Assembly (NCBI RefSeq): GCF_050947335.1
Contig: NW_027473583.1
Span: 124,001 to 188,000, forward strand
Reading direction: 5' to 3'
Length of the DNA stretch: 64,000 bases
From: Megachile rotundata
Taxonomy: Eukaryota > Arthropoda > Insecta > Hymenoptera > Megachilidae
The notes under the pieces are model-generated. The model was not told the DNA's origin, made no database searches, and saw only the letters and a list, made by a program, of their open reading frames with translations. Of this stretch, positions 13,949 to 27,333 are shown one piece after another (position 1 is the first letter of the stretch; each line of letters begins with the position of its first letter). A program made the translations under genes and the position numbers.

Positions 13949-16564
13949 CCATATTATGCTTAAATGATCGATAGAACGACAATTACTATACTTATTACTC
14001 TTATTATTATGAATCTAACTCATATTATTAACCATATTATGCAGATATGATCGATAGAACTACAATTACTATACTCACTACTCTTATTATTATCAATCTA
14101 ACTCATATTATTAGCCATATTATGCTTAAATGATCGATAGAACGACAATTACTATACTTATTACTCTTATTATTATCAATCTAACTCATATTACTAGCCA
14201 TATTATGCGTATATGATCGATAGTATGACAATTACTCTACTCACTACTCTTATTATTATCAATCTAACTCATATTATTGACCATATTATGCTAATATGAT
14301 CGATAGAACGACAATTACTATACTTATTACTCTTATTATTATCAATCTAACTCATATTATTAGCCATATTATGCTTAAATGATCGATGAACGACAACTAC
14401 TATACTTATTACTCTTATTATTATCAATCTAACTCATACTTTCAGCCATATTATGCTTATATTATCGATAGAACGACAATTATATACTTATTACTGTTAT
14501 TATTATCAATCTAACTCATATAATTAGCCATATTATGCTTAAATGATCGATAGTACTACAATTACTATACTCACTACTCTTATTATTATCAATCTAACTC
14601 ATATTATTAGCCATATTATGCTTAAATGATCGATAGAACGACAATTACTATACTTATTACTCTTATTATTATCATTCTAACTCATACTACTAGCCATATT
14701 ATGCGTATATGATCGATAGTATGACAATTACTATACTCACTACTCTTATTATTATCAATCTAACTCATATTATTGACCATATTATGCTAATATGATCGAT
14801 AGAACGACAATTACTATACTTATTACACTCACTATTATCTATCTAACTCATATTATTAACCATATTATGCAGATAAGATCGATAGCACGACATTTACTAT
14901 ACCTATTACTCTTATTATTACCAATCTAACTCATATTATTAGCCATATTATGCTTATATGATCGATAGAACGACAATTACTATACTTATTATTCTTATTT
15001 TTATCAACCCAACTCATATTATTCGCCATATTATGCTTAAATGATCGATAGAACGACAATTACTATACTTATTACTCTTATTATTATGAATCTGACTCAT
15101 ATTATTAGCCATATTATGCTTATATGATCGATAGAACTACAATTACCATACTTATTACTCTTATTATTATCAATCTAACTCATATTATTAACCATATTAT
15201 GCAGATATGATCGATAGGACGACATTTACTATACTTACTACACTTACTATTATCCATCTAACTCATATTATTAGTCATATTATGCTTACATGATCGATAG
15301 AACGACAATTACTATACTCACTACTCTTAGTATTATCAATCTAACTCATATTATTAGCCATATTATGCTTATATTATCGATAGAACGACAATAACTATAC
15401 TTATCACTGTTATTATTATCAATCTAACTCATATTATTAGCCATATTATGCTTATATGATCGATAGAATGAGAATTACTATACTCACTACTCTTAGTATT
15501 ATCACTCTAACTCATATTATAAGCCATATTATGCTTATATGATCGATAGAATGACAATTACTGTACTTATTACTCTTATTATTATCAATCTAACTCATAT
15601 TATTAGCCATATTATGCTTATATGATCGATAGAACGAGAATTACTATACTCGCTACTTTTAATTTTATCAATCTAACTCATATTATTAGCCATAATATGC
15701 TTATATGATCGATAGTACGAGAATTACTATACTCGCTACTCTTAGTATTCTCAATCTAACTCATATTATTAGCCGCATTATGCTTATATGATCGATAGAA
15801 CTACAATTACTATATTCATTACTCTTATTATTATCAATCCAACTCATATTATTACCCATATTATGCTGATATGATCGATAGAACGACATTCACTATACTT
15901 ATTACACTCACTATTATCAATCTAACTCATATTATTAACCATATTATGCAGATATGATCGATAGAACGACAATTACTATACTTATTACTCTTATTATTAT
16001 CATTCTAACTCATATTATTAACCATATTATGCAGATATGATCGATAGAAGTACAATTACTATACTCATTACTCTAATTATTATCAATCTAACTCATATTA
16101 TTAGCCATATTATGCTTATATGATCGATAGAACGACAATCAATATACTCACTACTCTTAGTATTATCAATCTAACTCATATTATTAGCCATATTATGCTT
16201 ATATGATCGATAGAACGACAATTACTATACTTATTACTCTTATTATTATCAATCTAACTCTTATTATTAGCCATATTATGCTTATATGATCGATAGAACG
16301 ACAATTACTATACTTATTACTCTTATTATTATGAATCTAACTCACATTATTAACCATATTATGCAGATATGACCGACAGAACTACAATTACTATACTCAT
16401 TACTCTTATTATTATCAATCTAACTCATATTATTAGCCATATTATGCTTATATGATCGATAGAACGAGAATTACTATACTCACTACTCTTAGTATTATCA
16501 ATCTAACTCATATTATTAGCCATATTATGCTTATATTATCGATAGAACGACAATTACTATACTT
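13949..16564 (+). repeat. Satellite block B, second copy (B')
   Basis: Second copy of 8145-10760, offset by 5804 bp throughout. At its right end the sequence switches to the series that opens this window: about 16340-16690 matches about 1-350 at a shift of 16339 bp (TAACACATAT at 331 and 16670). The window therefore starts inside another copy of the same long unit. Confidence 0.84.
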
Positions 16565-17274
16565 ATTACTGTTATTATTATCAACCTAACTCATATTATT
16601 AGCCATATTATGCTTAAATGATCGATAGAACGACAATTACTATACTTATTACTCTTATTATTATCAATCTAACACATATCATTAGCCATATTATGCTTAT
16701 ATGATCGATAGAACAACAATTACTATACTTATTACTCTTATTATTATGAATCTAACTCACATTATTAACCATATTGTGCAGATATGACCGACAGAACTAC
16801 AATTACTATACTCATTACTCTTATTATTATCAATCTAACTCATATTATTAGCCATATTATGCTTATATGATCGATAGAACGAGAATTACTATACTCGCTA
16901 CTCTTAGTATTATCAATCTAACTCATATTATTATCCATAATATGCTTATATGATCGATAGTACGAGAATTACTATACTCGCTACTCTTAGTATTCTCAAT
17001 CTAACTCATATTATTAGCCGCATTATGCTTATATGATCGATAGAACTACAATTACAATACTCATTACTCTTATTATTATCAATCTAACTCATATTATTAG
17101 CCGTATTATGCTTATATGATCGATAGAATGAGAATTACTATACTCACTACTCTTAGTATTATCACTCTAACTCATATTATTAGCCATATTATGCTTATAT
17201 GATCGAGAGAACGACAATTACTATACTTATTACTCTTATTATTACCAATCTAACTCATATTATTAGCCATATTA
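16565..17274 (+). repeat. Satellite stretch between B' and the later sublineage
   Basis: Continuous monomers. The start matches positions 226-350. A GACCGACAG monomer recurs at 16786, five monomers after the one at 16371. It holds an isolated CATATTGTGCAG variant near 16770, a form that becomes common after 18.5 kb. No other sequence type is present. Confidence 0.7.
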
Positions 17275-18145
17275 TGCTTATATGATCGATAGAACGACAA
17301 TTACTATACTTATTATTCTTATTTTTATCAACCCAACTCATATTATTCGCCATATTATGCTTAAATGATCGATACAACGACAATTACTATACTTATTACT
17401 CTTATTATTATGAATCTGACTCATATTATTAGCCATATTATGCTTATATGATCGATAGAACTACAATTACTATACCTATTACACTCACTATTATCAATCT
17501 AACTCATATTATTAACCATATTATGCAGATATGATCGATAGAACTACAGTTACTATAGTCATTACTCTTATTATTATCATTCTAACTCATATTATTAACC
17601 ATATTATGCAGATATGATCGACAGAAGTACAATTTCTATACTCATTACTCTTATTATTATCAATCTAACTCATATTATTAGCCATATTATGCTTATATGA
17701 TCGATAGAACGACAATTAATATACTCACTACTCTTAGTATTATCAATCTAACTCATATTATTAGCCATATTATGCTTATATTATCGATAGAACGACAATT
17801 ACTATACTTATTACTGTTACTATTATCAATCTAACTCATATTATTAGCCATATTATGCTTATATGATCGATAGAACGACAATTACTATACTCATTACTCT
17901 AATTATTATCAATCTAACTGATATTATTAGCCATATTATGCTTATATGATCGATAGAACGACAATCAATATACTCACTACTCTTAGTATTATCAATCTAA
18001 CTCATAATATTAGCCTTATTATGCTTATATGATCGATAGAACAACAATTACTGTACTTATTACTCTTATTATTATCAACCTAACTCATATTATTAGCCAT
18101 ATTATGATTATATGATCGATAGAACGACAATTACTATACTTATTA
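17275..18145 (+). repeat. Satellite block D, first copy (about 0.87 kb)
   Basis: This block is repeated at 23915-24785 with a shift of exactly 6640 bp (80 monomers) and in part at 22504-22947 with a shift of exactly 5229 bp (63 monomers). Markers are ACCCAACTCA at 17331, 22560 and 23971, and AACTGATATT at 17916 and 24556. The absence of net indels over 6.6 kb suggests recent duplication. The 18146-18529 stretch after it holds a GCACGACATT monomer at 18205 and leads into the later sublineage. Confidence 0.85.
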
Positions 18146-18529
18146 CACTCACTATTATCTATCTAACTCATATTATTAACCATATTATGCAGATAAGATC
18201 GATAGCACGACATTTACTATACCTATTACTCTTATTATTATCAACCTAACTCATATTATTAGCCATATTATGCTTATATGATCGATAGAACGACAATTAC
18301 TATACTTATTATTCTTATTATTATCAATCTAACTCATGTTATTAGCCATATTATGCTTAAATGATCGATAGAACGACAAATACTATACTTATTACTCTTA
18401 TTATTATCAATCTAACTCATATTATTAGCCGCATTATGCTTATATGATCGATAGAATGACAATTACTATACTTATTACACTCATTACTATTAATCTAACT
18501 CATATTATTAACCATATTGTGCAGATATG

Positions 18530-19582
18530 ATCGATAGAACGACAATTACTATACTTATTATTCTTATTATTATTAATCTATCTCATATTATTAACCATAT
18601 TATGCAGATATGATCGATAGAACGACAATTACTATACTTATTACTCTTATTATTATCAATCTAACTCATATTATTAGCCATATTATGCTTATATGATCGA
18701 TAGAACGACAATTACTATACTTATTACTCTTATTATTATCAATCTAATTCATATTATTAGCCATATTATGCTTATATGATCGATAGAGCGACAATTACTA
18801 TACTTATTACTCATATTATTATCAATCTAAATGATATTATTCGCCATATTATGCTCATATGATCGATAGAACGACAATTACTATACTTATTACTCTTATT
18901 ATTATTAATCTAACTCATATTATTAACCATATTATGCTTATATGATGGATAGAACGACAATTACTATACTTATTACTCTTATTATTATCAATCTAACTCA
19001 TATTATTAGCCATATTATGCTTATATGATCGATAGAACGACAATTACTATACTTATTACTCTTATTATTATCAATCTAAATCATATTATTCGCCATATTA
19101 TTCTTATATGATCGATCGAACGACGATTACTATACTTATTACACTCATTACTATTAATCTAACTCATATTATTAACCATATTGTGCAGATATGATCGATA
19201 GAACGACAATTACTATACTTATTACTCTTATTATTATCAAGCTAACTCATATTATTAGCGATATTATGCTTATATGATCGCTAGAACGACAATTACTATA
19301 CTTATTACTCTTATTATTATCAATCCAAATCATATTATTCGCCATATTATGCTTATATGGTCGATAGAACGGCAATTACTATACATATTACTCTTATTAT
19401 TATCAATCTAACTCATATTATTAGACATATTATGCTTATATGATCGATAGACCGACAATTACTATACTTATTGCACTCATTACTATTAATCTAACTCATA
19501 TTATTAACCATATTGTGCAGATATGATCGATAGAACGACAATTACTATACTTATTACTCTTATTATTATCAAGCTAACTCAT
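18530..19582 (+). repeat. Satellite block E, first copy (30-monomer shift)
   Basis: This block is repeated at about 21020-22072 with a shift of exactly 2490 bp (30 monomers). Markers are the ATGATATTAT variant at 18831 and 21321, and ATCGATCGAA at 19111 and 21601. The right boundary is where GCCATATTATGCTTCCATGG here differs from GCCGTATTATGCTTATGTG in the copy. Confidence 0.85.
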
Positions 19583-20920
19583 ATTATTAGCCATATTATG
19601 CTTCCATGGTCGATAGAACGACAATTACTATACTTATTATTCTTATTATTATTAATCTATCTCATATTATTAACCATATTATGCTTATATGATCGATAGA
19701 ACGACAATTAATATACTTATTACTCTTATTATTATCAATCTAACTCATATTATTAGCCGCATTATGCTTATATGATCGATAGAATGACAATTACTATACT
19801 TATTACACTCATTACTATTAATCTAACTCATATTATTAACCATATTGTGCAGATATGATCGATAGAACGACAATTACTATACTTATTACTCTTATTATTA
19901 TCAATCTAACTCGTATTGTTAGCCATATTATGCTTCCATGGTCGATAGAACGACAATTACTATACTTATTATTCATATTATTATTAATCTAATAAATATT
20001 ATTAACCATATTATGCTTATATGATCGATAGAACTACAATTACTATACTTATTACTCTTATTATTATCAATCTAATTCATATTATTAGCCATATTATGCT
20101 TATATGATCGATAGAACGACAATTACTATACTTATTACACTCATTACTATTAATCTAACTCATATTATTAACCATATTGTGCAGATATGATCGATAGAAC
20201 GACAATTACTATACTTATTACTCTTATTATTATCAAGCTGACTCATATTATTAGCGATATTATGCTTATATGATCCATAGAACGACAATTACTATACTTA
20301 TTACTCTTATTATTATCAATCTAAATCATATTATTAGCCATATTATGCTTATATGATCGATAGAACGACAATTACTATACTTATTACTCTTATTATTATC
20401 AATCTAAATCATATTATTCGCCATATTACTCTTATATGATCGATAGAACGACAATTACTATACTTATTACACTCATTACTATTAATCTAACTCATATTAT
20501 TAACCATATTGTGCAGATATGATCGATAGAACGACAATTACTAAACTTATTACTCTTATTATTATCAAGCTAACTCATATTATTAGCGATATTATGCTTA
20601 TATGACCGATAGAACGACAATTACTATACTTATTACTCTTATTATTATCAATCTAACTCATATTATTAGCCATATTATGCTTCCATGGTCGATAGAACGA
20701 CAATTACTATACTTATTATTCTTATTATTATTAATCTATCTCATATTATTAACCATATTATGCAGATATGATCGATAGAACGACAATTACTATACTTATT
20801 ACACTCATTACTATTAATCTAACTCATATTATTAACCATATTGTGCAGATATGATCGATAGAACGACAATTACTAAACTTATTACTCTTATTATTATCAA
20901 GCTAACTCATATTATTAGCG
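19100..20920 (+). repeat. Four-monomer higher-order repeat, 332 bp
   Basis: The marker ATTGTGCAG occurs at 19180, 19512, 19844, 20176, 20508 and 20840, five successive intervals of exactly 332 bp (four 83-bp monomers). Each unit also carries a CACTCATTACTATTAATC monomer just before the marker and usually a TATCAAGCTAACTC monomer just after it. Related 332-bp pairs occur at 21670 and 22002 and at 23081 and 23413. An earlier marker at 18516 is eight monomers before 19180. The other members of the unit vary, for example the CCATGGTCGATAG monomers. Confidence 0.88.
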
Positions 20921-21019
20921 ATATTATGCTTATATGACCGATAGAACGACAATTACTATACTTATTACTCTTATTATTATCAATCTAACTCATATTATTA
21001 GCCATATTATGCTTCCATG

Positions 21020-22072
21020 GTCGATAGAACGACAATTACTATACTTATTATTCTTATTATTATTAATCTATCTCATATTATTAACCATATTATGCAGATA
21101 TGATCGATAGAACGACAATTACTATACTTATTACTCTTATTATTATCAATCTAACTCATATTATTAGCCATATTATGCTTATATGATCGATAGAACGACA
21201 ATTACTATACTTATTACTCTTATTATTATCAATCTAATTCATATTATTAGCCATATTATGCTTATATGATCGATAGAGCGACAATTACTATACTTATTAC
21301 TCATATTATTATCAATCTAAATGATATTATTCGCCATATTATGCTCATATGATCGATAGAACGACAATTACTATACTTATTACTCTTATTATTATTAATC
21401 TAACTCATATTATTAACCATATTATGCTTATATGATGGATAGAACGACAATTACTATACTTATTACTCTTATTATTATCAATCTAACTCATATTATTAGC
21501 CATATTATGCTTATATGATCGATAGAACGACAATTACTATACTTATTACTCTTATTATTATCAATCTAAATCATATTATTCGCCATATTATTCTTATATG
21601 ATCGATCGAACGACGATTACTATACTTATTACACTCATTACTATTAATCTAACTCATATTATTAACCATATTGTGCAGATATGATCGATAGAACGACAAT
21701 TACTATACTTATTACTCTTATTATTATCAAGCTAACTCATATTATTAGCGATATTATGCTTATATGATCGCTAGAACGACAATTACTATACTTATTACTC
21801 TTATTATTATCAATCCAAATCATATTATTCGCCATATTATGCTTATATGGTCGATAGAACGGCAATTACTATACATATTACTCTTATTATTATCAATCTA
21901 ACTCATATTATTAGACATATTATGCTTATATGATCGATAGACCGACAATTACTATACTTATTGCACTCATTACTATTAATCTAACTCATATTATTAACCA
22001 TATTGTGCAGATATGATCGATAGAACGACAATTACTATACTTATTACTCTTATTATTATCAAGCTAACTCAT
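21020..22072 (+). repeat. Satellite block E, second copy
   Basis: Second copy of 18530-19582 at a shift of 2490 bp. It overlaps the start of the 17-monomer tandem duplication that follows, so part of it is present a third time at about 22870-23480 (ATCGATCGAA at 23012). Confidence 0.84.
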
Positions 22073-22874
22073 ATTATTAGCCGTATTATGCTTATGTGAT
22101 CGATAGAACGACAATTACTATACTTATTACTCTTATTATTATCAATCTAAATCATATTATTCGCCATATTATGCTTATATGGTCGATAGAACGTCAATTA
22201 ATATACTTATTACTCTTATTATTATCAATCTAACTCGTTTTATTAGCCATATTATGCTTCCATGGTCGATAGAACGACAATTACTATACTTATTATTCAT
22301 ATTATTATTAATCTAATAAATATTATTAACCATATTATGCTTATATGATCGATAGAACGACAATTACTATACTTATGACTCTTATTATTATCAATCTAAC
22401 TCATATTATTAGCCATATTATGCTTATATGGTCGATAGAACGACAATTACTATACTTATTACTCTTATTATTATCAATCTAAATCATATTATTCGCCATA
22501 TTATTCTTATATGATCGATAGAACGACAATTACTATACTTATTATTCTTATTTTTATCAACCCAACTCATATTATTCGCCATATTATGCTTAAATGATCG
22601 ATACAACGACAATTACTATACTTATTACTCTTATTATTATGAATCTGACTCATATTATTAGCCATATTATGCTTATATGATCGATAGAACTACAATTACT
22701 ATACCTATTACACTCACTATTATCAATCTAACTCATATTATTAACCATATTATGCAGATATGATCGATAGAACTACAGTTACTATAGTCATTACTCTTAT
22801 TATTATCATTCTAACTCATATTATTAACCATATTATGCAGATATGATCGACAGAAGTACAATTTCTATACTCAT
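21464..22874 (+). repeat. 17-monomer tandem duplication, copy 1 (1411 bp)
   Basis: This unit and the next form an adjacent direct duplication with a period of exactly 1411 bp (17 monomers). Markers are ATCGATCGAA at 21601 and 23012, AATAAATATT at 22315 and 23726, and ACCCAACTCA at 22560 and 23971. It carries a partial block D at 22504-22947. I saw no indel between the two copies. Confidence 0.87.
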
Positions 22875-24285
22875 TACTCTTATTATTATCAATCTAACTC
22901 ATATTATTAGCCATATTATGCTTATATGATCGATAGAACGACAATTACTATACTTATTACTCTTATTATTATCAATCTAAATCATATTATTCGCCATATT
23001 ATTCTTATATGATCGATCGAACGACGATTACTATACTTATTACACTCATTACTATTAATCTAACTCATATTATTAACCATATTGTGCAGATATGATCGAT
23101 AGAACGACAATTACTATACTTATTACTCTTATTATTATCAAGCTAACTCATATTATTAGCGATATTATGCTTATATGATCGCTAGAACGACAATTACTAT
23201 ACTTATTACTCTTATTATTATCAATCCAAATCATATTATTCGCCATATTATGCTTATATGGTCGATAGAACGGCAATTACTATACATATTACTCTTATTA
23301 TTATCAATCTAACTCATATTATTAGACATATTATGCTTATATGATCGATAGACCGACAATTACTATACTTATTGCACTCATTACTATTAATCTAACTCAT
23401 ATTATTAACCATATTGTGCAGATATGATCGATAGAACGACAATTACTATACTTATTACTCTTATTATTATCAAGCTAACTCATATTATTAGCCGTATTAT
23501 GCTTATGTGATCGATAGAACGACAATTACTATACTTATTACTCTTATTATTATCAATCTAAATCATATTATTCGCCATATTATGCTTATATGGTCGATAG
23601 AACGTCAATTAATATACTTATTACTCTTATTATTATCAATCTAACTCGTTTTATTAGCCATATTATGCTTCCATGGTCGATAGAACGACAATTACTATAC
23701 TTATTATTCATATTATTATTAATCTAATAAATATTATTAACCATATTATGCTTATATGATCGATAGAACGACAATTACTATACTTATGACTCTTATTATT
23801 ATCAATCTAACTCATATTATTAGCCATATTATGCTTATATGGTCGATAGAACGACAATTACTATACTTATTACTCTTATTATTATCAATCTAAATCATAT
23901 TATTCGCCATATTATTCTTATATGATCGATAGAACGACAATTACTATACTTATTATTCTTATTTTTATCAACCCAACTCATATTATTCGCCATATTATGC
24001 TTAAATGATCGATACAACGACAATTACTATACTTATTACTCTTATTATTATGAATCTGACTCATATTATTAGCCATATTATGCTTATATGATCGATAGAA
24101 CTACAATTACTATACCTATTACACTCACTATTATCAATCTAACTCATATTATTAACCATATTATGCAGATATGATCGATAGAACTACAGTTACTATAGTC
24201 ATTACTCTTATTATTATCATTCTAACTCATATTATTAACCATATTATGCAGATATGATCGACAGAAGTACAATTTCTATACTCAT
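22875..24285 (+). repeat. 17-monomer tandem duplication, copy 2
   Basis: Second copy at a period of 1411 bp; homology runs on to about 24357. The end of this copy overlaps block D', where divergence begins (CAATTAATATACTCAC here against CAATTACTATACTTATT in copy 1). Confidence 0.87.
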
Positions 24286-24785
24286 TACTCTTATTATTAT
24301 CAATCTAACTCATATTATTAGCCATATTATGCTTATATGATCGATAGAACGACAATTAATATACTCACTACTCTTAGTATTATCAATCTAACTCATATTA
24401 TTAGCCATATTATGCTTATATTATCGATAGAACGACAATTACTATACTTATTACTGTTACTATTATCAATCTAACTCATATTATTAGCCATATTATGCTT
24501 ATATGATCGATAGAACGACAATTACTATACTCATTACTCTAATTATTATCAATCTAACTGATATTATTAGCCATATTATGCTTATATGATCGATAGAACG
24601 ACAATCAATATACTCACTACTCTTAGTATTATCAATCTAACTCATAATATTAGCCTTATTATGCTTATATGATCGATAGAACAACAATTACTGTACTTAT
24701 TACTCTTATTATTATCAACCTAACTCATATTATTAGCCATATTATGATTATATGATCGATAGAACGACAATTACTATACTTATTA
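23915..24785 (+). repeat. Satellite block D, second full copy
   Basis: Copy of 17275-18145 at a shift of exactly 6640 bp. After 24786 the last 284 bases before the gap are ordinary monomers. They include a GTACTTATTACTCTTATCAT type near 24941, which also occurs at 1391 and 11750 and, in reverse complement, many times beyond the gap. Confidence 0.84.
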
Positions 24786-25069
24786 TTCTTATTATTATCA
24801 ATCTAACTCATATTATTAGCCATATTATGCTTACATTATCGATAGAACGACAATTACTATACTTATTACTGTTATTATTATCAACCTAACTCATATAATT
24901 AGCCATATTATGCTTATATGATCGACAGAACGACAATTACTGTACTTATTACTCTTATCATTATCGATCTAAGTCATATTATTAGCCATATTATGCTTAT
25001 ATGATCGATAGAATGAGAATTACTATACTCACTACTCCTAGTATTATCACTCTAACTCATATTATTAGC

Positions 25070-25169
25070 NNNNNNNNNNNNNNNNNNNNNNNNNNNNNNN
25101 NNNNNNNNNNNNNNNNNNNNNNNNNNNNNNNNNNNNNNNNNNNNNNNNNNNNNNNNNNNNNNNNNNNNN
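25070..25169. other. Assembly gap, 100 N
   Basis: Exactly 100 unknown bases. A round 100 is a common placeholder for a scaffold gap of unknown size. The left flank ends inside a forward monomer (ATATTATTAGC) and the right flank begins inside a reverse-complement monomer (ATAACAGTAATAAG). The gap therefore coincides with the only orientation change in the window. Confidence 0.98.
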
Positions 25170-25424
25170 ATAACAGTAATAAGTACAGTAATTGTCGTTC
25201 TATCGATGATATAAGCACAATATGGCTAATAATATGAGTTAGATTGACAATAGTAAGAGTAATAAGTATAGTAATTGTCGTTCTGTCGATCATTTAAGCA
25301 TAATATGGCTAATAATATGAGTTAGATTGATAATAATAACAGTAATAAGTACAGTAATTGTCGTTCTATCGATCATATATGCATAATATGGCTAATAATA
25401 TGAGTTAGAATGATAATAGTAAGA

Positions 25425-27333
25425 GTAATAAGTATAGTAATTGTCGTTCTATCGATCATATAAGCACAATATGGCTAATAATATGAGTTAGATTGATAAT
25501 AGTAAGAGTAATAAGTATAGTAATTGTCGTTCTGTCGATCATATAAGCATAATATGGCTAATAATATGAGTTAGATTGATAATAATAAGAGTAGTGAGTA
25601 TAGTAATTGTCGTTCTATCGATCATATAAGCATAATACGGCTAATAATATGAGTTAGATTGATAATAATGCGAGTAATAAGTATAGTAATTGTCGTTCTA
25701 TCGATCATTTAAGCATAATATTGCTAATAATATGAGTTAGATTGATAATAATAAGAGTAATGAGCATAGTAATTGTAGTTCTATCGATCGTATCTGCATA
25801 ATATGGTTAATAATATGAGTTAGATTCATAATAATAAGAGTAATAAGTATAGTAATTGTCGTTCTATCGATCATTTAACCATAATATGGCTAATAATATG
25901 AGTTAGGTTGATAATAATAAGAATAATAAGTATAGTAATTGTCGTTCTGTCGATCATATAAGCATAATATGGCTAATAATATGAGTTAGATTGATAATAA
26001 TAAGAGTAATAAGTATAGTAATTGTCGTTCTATCGATCATTTAAGCATAATACGGCTAATAATATGAGTTAGATTGATAATAATAACAGTAATAAGTACA
26101 GTAATTGTCGTTCTATCGATAATATAAGCATAATATGGCTAATAATATGAGTTAGATCGATAATGATAAGAGTAATAAGTACAGTAATTGTCGTTCTATC
26201 GATAATATAAGCATAATATGGCTAATAATATGAGTTAGATCGATAATGATAAGAGTAATAAGTACAGTAATTGTCGTTCTATCGATCATATAAGCACAAT
26301 ATGGCTAATAATATGAGTTAGATTGATAATAGTAAGAGTAATAAGTATAGTAATTGTCGTTCTGTCGATCATATAAGCATAATATGGCTAATAATATGAG
26401 TTAGATTGATAATAATAAGAGTAGTGAGTATAGTAATTGACGTTCTATCGATCATATAAGCATAATACGGCTAATAATATGAGTTAGATTGATAATAATG
26501 CGAGTAATAAGTATAGTAATTGTCGTTCTATCGATCATTTAAGCATAATATGGCTAATAATATGAGTTAGATTGATAATAATATGAGTAATGAGCATAGT
26601 AATTGTAGTTCTATCGATCGTATCTGCATAATATGGCTAATAATATGAGTTAGATTGATAATAGTAAGTGTAATAAGTATGGTAATTGTCGTTCTATCGA
26701 TCATATATGCATAATATGGCTAATAATATGAGTTAGATTGATAATAATAAGAGTAATAAGTATAGTAATTGTCGTTCTATCGATCATTTATGCATAATAT
26801 GGCTAATAATATGAGTTAGATTGATAATAATAAGAGTAATAAGTATAGTAAATGTCGTGCTATCGATCATATAAGCACAATATGGCTAATAATATGAGTT
26901 AGATTGATAATAGTAAGAGTAATAAGTATAGTAATTGTCGTTCTGTCGATCATATAAGCATAATATGGCTAATAATATGAGTTAGATTGATAATAATAAG
27001 AGTAGTGAGTATAGTAATTGTCGTTCTATCGATCATATAAGCATAATACGGCTAATAATATGAGTTAGATTGATAATAATGCGAGTAATAAGTATAGTAA
27101 TTGTCGTTCTATCGATCATTTAAGCATAATATGGCTAATAATATGAGTTAGATTGATAATAATATGAGTAATGAGCATAGTAATTGTAGTTCTATCGATC
27201 GTATCTGCATAATATGGCTAATAATATGAGTTAGATTGATAATAGTAAGTGTAATAAGTATGGTAATTGTCGTTCTATCGATCATATATGCATAATATGG
27301 CTAATAATATGAGTTAGATTGATAATAATAAGA
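25425..27333 (-). repeat. 23-monomer tandem duplication, copy 1 (1909 bp)
   Basis: Adjacent direct duplication with the next unit, period 1909 bp (23 monomers). Markers are CATTTAACC at 25872 and 27781, AATGCGAG at 25667 and 27576, and AATGTCGTGC at 26851 and 28760. Inside it, similar monomer series recur at 7- and 10-monomer spacing (AATGCGAG at 25667, 26497 and 27078). Confidence 0.85.

Larger units (their letters stand above)
1..25069 (+). repeat. 83-bp AT-rich satellite array, forward orientation (about 302 monomers)
   Basis: Head-to-tail satellite DNA with an 83-bp unit; successive ATCGAT cores lie at 116, 199 and 282. Numbering the consensus from the TATGATCGATAG motif, it contains AACGACAATTACTATAC near positions 14-29, CTTATTATTATCAATCTAAC near 38-57 and TAGCCATATTATGC near 67-80. 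The consensus has 6 G and 14 C, about 24% G+C, and no G from about position 17 to 68 on this strand. Frequent variants include AACTAC or AATGAG for AACGAC, CTCACTAC for CTTATTAC, and AACCATATTATGCAGATATG for the GCC...CTTATATG form. Several 82-bp monomers carry single-base deletions, for example GATCGATGAACG near 1930 and AATTATATAC near 1297. No gene, transposon or unique spacer interrupts the array. The first base lies inside a monomer, so the array starts outside the window. Confidence 0.97.

Noticed and set aside
1..25069. A CRISPR-like array of regular repeats
   Set aside because: There are no unique spacers between conserved repeats. The whole 83-bp unit is repeated, with monomer-type variants and whole-monomer duplications, which is satellite behaviour.
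25070..25169. Gap-flanking sequences as terminal inverted repeats of a mobile element
   Set aside because: The inverted relation extends over the entire arrays on both sides, not over short termini, and no transposase or target-site duplication is visible.
25001..25293. Two open frames of 78 codons, one on each strand, spanning the gap
   Set aside because: About 34 codons of each are N, so the openness is an artefact of the gap. The remaining residues are translated satellite.
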